Shown in pieces: positions 1-4,278 of a stretch of 5,669 bases of DNA. Under the pieces are notes generated by a model that worked only from the letters and a program-made list of their open reading frames with translations, did no database searches and was not told the origin of the DNA. How positions within the stretch are numbered: the first letter of the stretch is position 1; each line of letters starts with the position of its first letter. Source of the stretch: an uncultured Eubacteriales bacterium (lineage in GTDB: Bacteria > Bacillota > Clostridia > Oscillospirales > CAG-272); the NCBI GenBank assembly GCA_934462885.1, contig CAKSJC010000124.1, positions 1 through 5,669 of the forward strand. Direction: 5' to 3'. Made by a program: the position numbers and the translations under genes.

Positions 1-53
1 ACTCGTAATAGGCCTTGACGCCGGTAGTACCGACGTCAAGGCCTATTACGAGT
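1..53. repeat. Perfect 20-bp inverted repeat at the window edge, inside the kinase gene
   Basis: Bases 1-20 are the exact reverse complement of bases 34-53. The 13-nt middle also folds, with CGGT (22-25) facing ACCG (29-32). The inner 10 bp of each arm encode conserved kinase residues (GLD on one side, VKA on the other), so that part may be a coding coincidence. The outer 10 bp extend the match to the very first base of the window. A palindrome ending exactly at a sequence edge is typical of a fold-back chimera or assembly break, but a real cruciform-forming sequence cannot be excluded. Confidence 0.9.
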
Positions 54-67
54 TTGTTTTCGTTCAT
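1..67 (-). CDS. FGGY-family carbohydrate kinase, N-terminal fragment
   Basis: Reading leftward from the ATG at 67-65, 22 codons are open to the window edge. The peptide begins MNENKLVIGLDVGTTGVKA. The stretch GLDVGTTGVKA (residues 9-19) is the phosphate-1 motif of the ASKHA fold, in the form typical of FGGY sugar kinases such as xylulokinase, and it lies at the extreme N-terminus as in that family. FGGY kinases phosphorylate sugars or ketoses with ATP in the cytoplasm, which suits a position downstream of a sugar isomerase. The gene starts 104 nt after the isomerase stop on the same strand, so it is probably the third gene of the operon. The ribosome binding site is weak: only A-rich sequence and a GAAAG lie upstream. 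The last residues (AYYE) fall in a perfect inverted repeat and may be artefactual. The specific substrate cannot be called. The family call rests on one motif plus context; other ASKHA proteins are possible but fit less well. Confidence 0.72.
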   Translation of the reverse strand, partial: MNENKLVIGLDVGTTGVKAYYE

Positions 68-135
68 ATTTTATATTTACTTTCATAAATTTACTTTCGC
101 GTAAGCGTGCGGTGAGATACGGTTTTATGTCAAAT

Positions 136-153
136 GAGACGGCGCAGCGTCTC
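136..153 (-). other. Small hairpin in the isomerase-kinase intergenic gap
   Basis: The 104-nt gap between the isomerase stop and the kinase start (68-171) holds no gene. It contains GAGACG (136-141) facing CGTCTC (148-153) around a 6-nt loop, with no T-run after it on either strand, so it is not a standard intrinsic terminator. It could be an mRNA structure that adjusts kinase expression or stability within the operon. A TTGACA hexamer read leftward (133-128) has no matching -10 element at a proper distance. A 10-base direct repeat (atttactttc) also lies just upstream of the kinase start, at about 76-97. Confidence 0.4.
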
Positions 154-171
154 GTGCGGGCGAGGGGCAGA

Positions 172-1563
172 TTATATTACTTTAGATAAATAAGCGAAAA
201 TTTCGGCTATGTCGTCGTCTCCGTAAACAACAGCAGCGTGGTGGATGCCGCCCGCCTTGCAATAACTTTCGAGGAATTCGGGAACAGTTACATCAGGCTT
301 CCACCAACCGTTCGGAGAAATGCTTTGCTCATTTTCAAACGGAGTGTAAAGCATCTCGCCATTCTGACAGTAAACGTCGAATGTTCCGTCAGGCATAGGG
401 TTAAGGCTAACAAACGCGCTTCTTCCGGGTTTGAACGGAGCGACAACGCATACGGGATTGAAGGAATCGCCGTAAATAAAGTCTACTTCGCTCATGACGG
501 GTTTCTTCTCTGTGCTTGAAAGGGCAACATTGTATTCGCCCATGTGGCTGAAGAAGAGGTTATTATGTCTCCAGTCGGGACAGAATATCTCCGCGAACGT
601 TACTTCATCAAATACCGTCATAAGAGCGCCGACAAACGAAGCCGTAAGAACGTCTCCCTCTCCCGCGTATCCGATACCGTTTGCCATTTCAAGGCTTGCT
701 TCCGCAAATGGCATTGTGGGGAATGAGCTGCTCTTATCAGCTGCGAGGAAGTTCATTGTAAATGCGGTAAGTCCCTCATCCTTTATCCATTTGCGCATGG
801 CGAGCGCGGCGCGAGCGCATTTGTTGTATACTTCGCGGCTTGCGGTTACTGTGTATCTTTCGGAGTCAAGAGCGTATTCGGCGTCGATTTCTTCATCTGT
901 AACCGCATCTATGTATTTTCTCGACTTCATGTCGTATTCAACGACTTCTATTCCCAGTTTCTTGCGAAGTTCGTCAAAGGGAATACGGAAGTCTCCCATG
1001 CCTTCGAACTGTCCGCCGACAAGACCGGCTTTTGCGTGAGTAAGCTCGTTTCTTATAACGCACGCTTTACCGTATGCGAGAATGCGGCGAACCATATCTT
1101 CATATCCCGGATTGACTTCTCCGAAGTAACCGGCAACGATCTCGTATTTTTTACCGTTACGGCGGAGCATATTGCAAAGATCCATTACGCCGTGGATACC
1201 GTGGTTGTAGTTTACGCTGTCGGCGTACATAAAAGGAGTAAATTCATAGTGGAAAGTAGTGTCGAGTATAAGAATCGGAAGCTTTGTGGAGGATAGAACG
1301 CCGCATGACTCAAGAGATGGAGAATAAGCTACGTTTAACGTGATTATAAGATCGACGTTCGCTTCTTCGAAAAAATGAACCGCTTCTTCGAATTCGGATT
1401 TTACTCTGCAAATCGGAGCGCGTACTATATCAATGCCTATTTTTTCGAGACGATCTCCGGTTTCAGCAACGAATTTCTCGGCTGTTTTTCTCATGTAAGG
1501 AGTCGTATCGTCGTAAAGCTTTATATATAAAGGAAGAAAACCCGCTTTGATTTTTCTTTTCAT
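172..1563 (-). CDS. L-fucose/L-arabinose isomerase-like protein
   Basis: 463 residues, probably a cytoplasmic metal-dependent aldose-ketose isomerase of the fucose/arabinose isomerase superfamily (COG2407-like). The sequence shows GEGD at 301-304 inside GYAGEGDVLTA, a second Glu at 325 (TFAEIF), His340 (FFSHMGE) and a His-His pair at 441-442 in GGIHHAA. From memory of E. coli AraA, the metal/catalytic set is Glu306, Glu333, His350 and His450; spacing and local context match closely, so the active site looks complete. An upstream NHGIHG (120-125) resembles the HG segment of AraA that contacts substrate. The protein is shorter than AraA (about 500 residues). The ATG at 1563 is preceded by AAAGGA with a 7-nt spacer, and the gene follows the amidohydrolase stop by 14 nt, indicating one operon and possible translational coupling. 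Substrate unknown: L-arabinose, L-fucose or another sugar. The superfamily call is firm; the named activity is not. Confidence 0.85.
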   Translation of the reverse strand: MKRKIKAGFLPLYIKLYDDTTPYMRKTAEKFVAETGDRLEKIGIDIVRAPICRVKSEFEEAVHFFEEANVDLIITLNVAYSPSLESCGVLSSTKLPILILDTTFHYEFTPFMYADSVNYNHGIHGVMDLCNMLRRNGKKYEIVAGYFGEVNPGYEDMVRRILAYGKACVIRNELTHAKAGLVGGQFEGMGDFRIPFDELRKKLGIEVVEYDMKSRKYIDAVTDEEIDAEYALDSERYTVTASREVYNKCARAALAMRKWIKDEGLTAFTMNFLAADKSSSFPTMPFAEASLEMANGIGYAGEGDVLTASFVGALMTVFDEVTFAEIFCPDWRHNNLFFSHMGEYNVALSSTEKKPVMSEVDFIYGDSFNPVCVVAPFKPGRSAFVSLNPMPDGTFDVYCQNGEMLYTPFENEQSISPNGWWKPDVTVPEFLESYCKAGGIHHAAVVYGDDDIAEIFAYLSKVI

Positions 1564-1570
1564 TTTTTAT

Positions 1571-1576
1571 TCCTTT
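1571..1576 (-). promoter_or_regulatory. Ribosome binding site of the isomerase gene
   Basis: The leftward strand reads AAAGGA, then 7 nt, then the isomerase ATG. It sits 1 nt past the amidohydrolase TAA (1580-1578), so ribosomes ending on the first gene are well placed to restart on the second. Confidence 0.7.
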
Positions 1577-1577
1577 C

Positions 1578-2630
1578 TTATTTACTGTTATTTTTTATTT
1601 GATTTACAAAAGCTGTGGCGTTATTATAGAATACATCTTCGATTAACTGCTTGCCGCCTGCTTTTTCAAGAGCGTCTAACATATTTCTTACTTGCTCGTA
1701 CAAAAGGAATGTGTATTTAGCTTCGGCTTCGGGGGATTCATGGGAGTCCTTATTCCAATCGAAAGTTTCTCTTGAGAAGTTGTGATAAGTTTTATTTGCC
1801 CATGTTCTTCTGCCGTGCCAACGGAGGATCGGCAGATCCGTACCGAAGAATATTTTGTGATGAGCGATATGCTCAAGCATAAACGCGTGAACGGCGGGAT
1901 TTATTACGGCGGTGGTATCGAAATAGAATCCGTCTATGTCGGATCCGAAGTCGGCAAGCGCGCTTTCCGCGTATTCGATGTTGTAGCATCTGCCGTAATG
2001 AGCGATAACGATTTTTACATCCGGGTAAGTCTGCCGCATTTCAAGAAGTTCACGGATGTTATTTTTATCCGCGAGTCTGAGAGGGCGCGGAAGGTGAATA
2101 ACTACCGCTTTTTTATGTCTGTCGAGAGTTTTCAAAAATTTGTGCGGAAGAAAATCGAATATGCCGATTTCAGAGCCTTTTTCCGCAACGAGGTCAGGGT
2201 AAGGCTTGTAGCCGATAAATCCTCTTTCGAGCAAAAGCTGTTCGCATTCATCCGCGTCATATGATGGATCAACGCACATAGCCGCGGAAGTAATCTTTAC
2301 ATCGCGGTTGTTTTCAGATTGCATCAGCTCATATATGTGCGTGTTTGCGCTTTTTAAGTCGATGCCGCGGCACGGCATAGGAAAAACGTTAGCTTCGGTT
2401 TTACGACCTGCCCAAAGGGTTGTGCAGTAGCGGGCGTAATCATCGAACGTCATTGTGAATCCGCACTGCATTGCCCAGTCTTCATCGACAGCTTCTTTTG
2501 AGACTGCGGTGCAGTCTGACGGACGGGTGATATGAGCGTGGAAATCGAATACCTTTGCGGGAAGTCTGGGGTTTATGTACTCATTAAAAAACTCCGAGTC
2601 ATAAGGTTCTTTTTTAAAGTAATCAGTCAT
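1578..2630 (-). CDS. Amidohydrolase-family metal-dependent hydrolase (TIM barrel, amidohydrolase-2 type)
   Basis: 350 residues from the ATG at 2630. The metal-binding signature is visible in order: DFHAH at 29-33 after a short N-terminal arm, Lys142 in GYKPYPD, His179 in VVIHLPRP, His211 in IVIAHYGR, and Asp265 in FFGTDLP. These match the HxH, His, His and Asp ligand pattern of the amidohydrolase superfamily, in the branch (PF04909 type) that includes lactonases and decarboxylases acting on sugar acids and aromatic acids. It is probably cytoplasmic, since no signal peptide is seen. It is first in an operon with a sugar isomerase and an FGGY kinase, so a role in sugar or sugar-lactone breakdown is inferred. 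An in-frame ATG 23 codons upstream (2699) is disfavoured: it lies in the 5' leader, and GGAG precedes the chosen ATG by 10 nt. The reaction is not identifiable from sequence alone. Confidence 0.82.
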   Translation of the reverse strand: MTDYFKKEPYDSEFFNEYINPRLPAKVFDFHAHITRPSDCTAVSKEAVDEDWAMQCGFTMTFDDYARYCTTLWAGRKTEANVFPMPCRGIDLKSANTHIYELMQSENNRDVKITSAAMCVDPSYDADECEQLLLERGFIGYKPYPDLVAEKGSEIGIFDFLPHKFLKTLDRHKKAVVIHLPRPLRLADKNNIRELLEMRQTYPDVKIVIAHYGRCYNIEYAESALADFGSDIDGFYFDTTAVINPAVHAFMLEHIAHHKIFFGTDLPILRWHGRRTWANKTYHNFSRETFDWNKDSHESPEAEAKYTFLLYEQVRNMLDALEKAGGKQLIEDVFYNNATAFVNQIKNNSK

Positions 2631-2640
2631 ATATACACAT

Positions 2641-2644
2641 CTCC
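2641..2644 (-). promoter_or_regulatory. Ribosome binding site that fixes the amidohydrolase start at 2630
   Basis: GGAG on the leftward strand lies 10 nt before the ATG at 2630. The upstream in-frame ATG at 2699 has no comparable site and would begin within about 10 nt of the predicted transcript start. Confidence 0.6.
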
Positions 2645-2680
2645 GTTTATTAAAGTATACGGTTAAAAATATAGTGTTAT

Positions 2681-2701
2681 TTATGTCGTGAAATGACATA
2701 A
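2681..2701 (-). other. Small hairpin in the 5' leader of the catabolic operon
   Basis: TTATGTC (2681-2687) is the exact reverse complement of GACATAA (2695-2701), with a 7-nt loop. It falls near the start of the predicted leader transcript (start about 2708). No T-run follows. It could be a second regulator half-site pair or an mRNA 5'-end stabiliser. Confidence 0.4.
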
Positions 2702-2706
2702 TATAT

Positions 2707-2734
2707 CACGCTAAAGTATAGCATATTTAGCGTG
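2707..2734. promoter_or_regulatory. Palindromic operator overlapping the catabolic operon promoter
   Basis: CACGCTAAA (2707-2715) and TTTAGCGTG (2726-2734) are perfect 9-bp inverted arms separated by 10 bp, centred at 2720.5. The palindrome covers the -10 hexamer, most of the -10/-35 spacer and the predicted start of transcription. A dimeric repressor bound here would block RNA polymerase, as expected for a substrate-induced sugar operon. Arm centres lie 19 bp apart, nearly two helical turns, so both arms face the same side of the DNA. No regulator gene is in the window, so the binding family is unknown. Confidence 0.7.
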
Positions 2735-2743
2735 TTGTGTCAA
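2715..2743 (-). promoter_or_regulatory. Sigma-A promoter of the amidohydrolase-isomerase-kinase operon
   Basis: The leftward strand has a perfect -35 TTGACA (2743-2738), a 17-nt spacer and -10 TATACT (2720-2715), with an extended -10 TGC just before it. Predicted transcription start is about 2708, giving a leader of about 78 nt before the ATG at 2630. Confidence 0.85.
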
Positions 2744-2876
2744 GGTTGGAAGAGGCATAAAAAGAAAGATGGGGCAAATCACGGAAAGTAAAAATGAGTA
2801 TAAATTTTTGAGATATGGCAGAGTTTTTTTATAGAAGCTGTCAATGCAGTTCATCTTAAGATTTGAAATTTTAAAA
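2744..2876. other. AT-rich intergenic spacer, no gene seen
   Basis: This lies between the terminator of the YitT-family gene and the catabolic operon promoter. It contains no ORF with a start and ribosome binding site. The only structures noted are a 10-bp palindrome, ATCTTAAGAT (2853-2862), and a leftward TTGACA at 2843-2838 with no -10 partner. Confidence 0.6.
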
Positions 2877-2918
2877 AGATTCGCGGAAAAACTTATTAAT
2901 AAGTTTTTCCGCGAATCT
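2866..2918 (-). terminator. Intrinsic terminator of the YitT-family gene (42-bp perfect palindrome)
   Basis: Bases 2877-2918 form an uninterrupted perfect palindrome with 21-bp arms (GC-rich foot, AT-rich tip), centred at 2897.5. Read leftward it begins 12 nt after the TGA stop and is followed by four further T's and an AT-rich tail. No T-run follows on the rightward strand, so it serves the leftward gene. Confidence 0.88.
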
Positions 2919-2930
2919 AATTGTATATGT

Positions 2931-3821
2931 TCAGAGCTTTTTAATGTAGTTTCCCTCTACGTGAATACCTTCCGTAACTACAATAAAAGCGTCGCGGTCA
3001 TATTTATGGACTATCGCTTTAAGTTTCGGGATTTCGTATTTCGAGATGAGAATGTAGAGTATCCTTGAGTTTTCGTGAGTATACGCACCGATTGATTTCC
3101 ATTCCGTGACTCCGCGTCCGAGCGCCGAGAAAACCTCATGCTCAAGTTCGTCGGGATTGGCTTTTGTGATTATTTTAACTTCCGCATTTATATTTTGAAT
3201 GTGTACCTTATCCATTACAAAAGAATATATTATAGCGTACAGAAGAGAATAGATAACCGTTTCTATATCAAAGAGGAAGAGACATATACCGTATAGGATA
3301 ATATTTACGGTAAGATTTACATTTCCCACGCTTAAGTTTTTGCCGGATTTATATACCGTCATGCCGACCGTATCCATTCCTCCGGCGGACGAGCCCATGC
3401 ATAAGATAACTCCTGCACCGAAACCGGAAACTATCGCGCCGACGATACAAGCGGTCAGACGGTCGCTCATTATGACGAGCGGCGGGATAAACGACATCGA
3501 CGCTGTGACCACGCTTACGGTGATGAATGTTTTGGCAAAAAAGAGCTTGCCCATTCGCGGGAAAGCGTAAACAAATATCGGAATGTTTATTGCATAATAT
3601 ATGATACCCGCTATGTCGATATTTTTCAGAGGTAGATGAAGATATTCAATCAAGACCGTTCTTATAAGCTGCGAAAATCCGACGAGACCGCCGGTATACA
3701 GTCCGGCTGATGTCACAAACAGATTAATTCCGGCGGCATAAACAAGAGCGCCGATTATGCATCCTAAAAGACGCCATATTTCAAATTTCGGGTTTTCCGA
3801 TGTTGTTTTTTCTTTTGGCAT
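2931..3821 (-). CDS. YitT-family membrane protein (DUF161/DUF2179)
   Basis: 296 residues from the ATG at 3821. The N-terminal half is an integral membrane domain with about six hydrophobic segments (roughly 18-37, 69-87, 97-115, 123-142, 167-185 and 188-205). It carries the family signatures SAGLYTGGLVGFSQ (38-51) and GSSAGGMDTV (143-152). The C-terminal ~80 residues (about 212-293) are soluble and match the DUF2179 domain of YitT proteins in placement, including the closing VVTEGIHVEGNYIKKL segment. YitT proteins are common in Firmicutes, often in several paralogues; their role is not established and none is asserted here. An in-frame ATG 5 codons upstream (3836) lacks a ribosome binding site, whereas GGAG lies 9 nt before the chosen ATG, inside the longer version. 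It has its own promoter and terminator, so it appears monocistronic and unconnected to either neighbouring operon. Confidence 0.9.
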   Translation of the reverse strand: MPKEKTTSENPKFEIWRLLGCIIGALVYAAGINLFVTSAGLYTGGLVGFSQLIRTVLIEYLHLPLKNIDIAGIIYYAINIPIFVYAFPRMGKLFFAKTFITVSVVTASMSFIPPLVIMSDRLTACIVGAIVSGFGAGVILCMGSSAGGMDTVGMTVYKSGKNLSVGNVNLTVNIILYGICLFLFDIETVIYSLLYAIIYSFVMDKVHIQNINAEVKIITKANPDELEHEVFSALGRGVTEWKSIGAYTHENSRILYILISKYEIPKLKAIVHKYDRDAFIVVTEGIHVEGNYIKKL

Positions 3822-3830
3822 TTGATTTTT

Positions 3831-3834
3831 CTCC
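3831..3834 (-). promoter_or_regulatory. Ribosome binding site that decides the YitT-family start
   Basis: GGAG on the leftward strand, 9 nt before the ATG at 3821. It overlaps codons 1-2 of the alternative start at 3836, which itself is preceded only by AT-rich sequence. Confidence 0.6.
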
Positions 3835-3898
3835 ATAAATAAATTATATGTTTTAATTATTGAATCCGAGAATTTGCAATAACGCGCGGCCTGTTCAG

Positions 3899-3927
3899 AT
3901 TATAGCATATGGGAATATATTTGTCAA
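3899..3927 (-). promoter_or_regulatory. Consensus sigma-A promoter of the YitT-family gene
   Basis: The leftward strand has TTGACA (3927-3922), a 17-nt spacer and TATAAT (3904-3899), with an extended -10 TGC. All twelve hexamer bases are consensus. A-rich sequence at 3941-3951 upstream could act as an UP-like element. Predicted start is about 3892, giving a leader of about 70 nt. No operator-like palindrome is visible, suggesting strong constitutive expression. Confidence 0.88.
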
Positions 3928-4169
3928 AAAGAGTGCGTGATATAAAAAAATAACTAAGGAAGTTCAAGTAATTGGGAAAGCTCTTTGTCAGGTATTGTTA
4001 ACAAAGGCTTTTTTAATCCCTCATACAACCCGCGGCGTCCTGTTTATCGGGATATGCCTTACTTTGCAGGCTTTAGCGCACGTGTGTTGTGAAAATATAC
4101 CAATACGCGCCTCCCTGTTTCCGGAATATGACGCAACACCTACAAAAATCAATTTCTTCAAAAAAACTA
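3928..4169. other. Intergenic region between divergent promoters, no convincing gene
   Basis: About 240 bases separate the YitT-family promoter from the argC promoter. The only clear structure is the rightward terminator-like hairpin at 3977-4014. A 60-codon rightward reading frame starting with TTG at 3995 overlaps that hairpin and has no proper ribosome binding site. A leftward 28-codon frame ends at 3954. Neither resembles a known protein to me. The segment 4015-4140 is richer in GC than the flanks and could be a gene remnant or a leader RNA. Confidence 0.55.
3977..4014 (+). terminator. Orphan rightward intrinsic terminator
   Basis: AAAGC-T-CTTTGT (3977-3988, with one bulged T) pairs with ACAAAGGCTTT (4001-4011) around a 12-nt loop, and a run of six T's spans 4009-4014. 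On the opposite strand no T-run follows. No rightward gene lies upstream within the window, since the YitT-family gene points the other way. It may end a short RNA or shield the arg promoter from read-through. Confidence 0.65.
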
Positions 4170-4198
4170 TTGCATAATTATTCAAGACGTGCTATAAT
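4170..4198 (+). promoter_or_regulatory. Sigma-A promoter of the argCJ operon
   Basis: TTGCAT (4170-4175) as -35, a 17-nt spacer, and TATAAT (4193-4198) as -10 with an extended -10 TGC. Predicted start is about 4205, so the leader to the argC ATG is about 74 nt. The -35 hexamer and spacer lie within the first ARG box. Confidence 0.85.
4171..4184 (+). promoter_or_regulatory. ARG box 1 (ArgR/AhrC operator)
   Basis: TGCATAATTATTCA matches the Firmicutes/E. coli ARG box core TGAAT-W4-ATTCA at all but one position (C for A in the left half). It overlaps the -35 and spacer of the argC promoter, so arginine-bound ArgR/AhrC should block polymerase binding. The consensus is recalled; the match is seen directly. 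Confidence 0.72.
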
Positions 4199-4201
4199 TA
4201 C

Positions 4202-4215
4202 TGCATTAAAATTCA
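4202..4215 (+). promoter_or_regulatory. ARG box 2 (ArgR/AhrC operator)
   Basis: TGCATTAAAATTCA matches the same ARG box core with the same single TGCAT variation. It begins 31 bp after box 1 (about three helical turns) and covers the predicted transcription start, so a repressor hexamer could contact both boxes from one face. A much weaker third match begins at 4222 (TGAACCAAAATAAC). Confidence 0.7.
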
Positions 4216-4225
4216 CTTTAGTGAA
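4212..4225. repeat. Short inverted repeat in the argC leader
   Basis: TTCACT (4212-4217) and AGTGAA (4220-4225) are inverted with a 2-bp centre, overlapping the end of ARG box 2. In RNA the loop would be too tight for a full stem, so this is more likely part of the operator than a hairpin. Confidence 0.4.
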
Positions 4226-4238
4226 CCAAAATAACAAC

Positions 4239-4252
4239 ATTTATGCATAAAT
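4239..4252. repeat. 14-bp perfect palindrome in the argC leader
   Basis: ATTTATGCATAAAT is a perfect palindrome centred at 4245.5, about 26 nt before the argC ATG. It contains TGCAT, the left half-site of both ARG boxes, on both strands, but lacks the matching right half at the correct spacing. It could be an accessory binding site or chance in AT-rich DNA. Confidence 0.4.
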
Positions 4253-4278
4253 CCGGTAAGGATGATCGGTGGGGCGGT

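Noticed and set aside
136..153. Hairpin considered as a terminator of the isomerase gene
   Set aside because: No T-run follows on the leftward strand, and the downstream kinase appears to depend on the same transcript.
494..1039. 181-codon rightward reading frame, and smaller ones at 238-519, 544-726 and 1036-1296
   Set aside because: They lie wholly antisense to the isomerase gene, which has complete active-site motifs. Their translations show no recognisable family or ribosome binding site.
1782..2264. 160-codon rightward reading frame
   Set aside because: Antisense to the amidohydrolase gene, whose metal-ligand motifs fall in the opposite frame; no supporting signals.
2838..2843. Leftward TTGACA considered as a second promoter
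   Set aside because: No -10-like hexamer lies 16-18 nt downstream.
3954..4040. Leftward 28-codon frame (ending ...SQLLELP) just upstream of the YitT-family promoter
   Set aside because: Too short, no start with a ribosome binding site, and no recognisable family; could be a gene remnant, but nothing supports it.
3928..4169. T-box or other riboswitch, or a tRNA, before argC
   Set aside because: The only terminator hairpin lies upstream of the argC promoter, so it cannot attenuate that transcript. No T-box sequence or tRNA T-loop/acceptor pairing was found, and the ARG boxes already explain regulation.
3995..4177. 60-codon rightward frame starting with TTG
   Set aside because: It begins inside the loop of the terminator hairpin, has no good ribosome binding site, and runs into the argC promoter and ARG box 1. 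A small hydrophobic peptide cannot be fully excluded.
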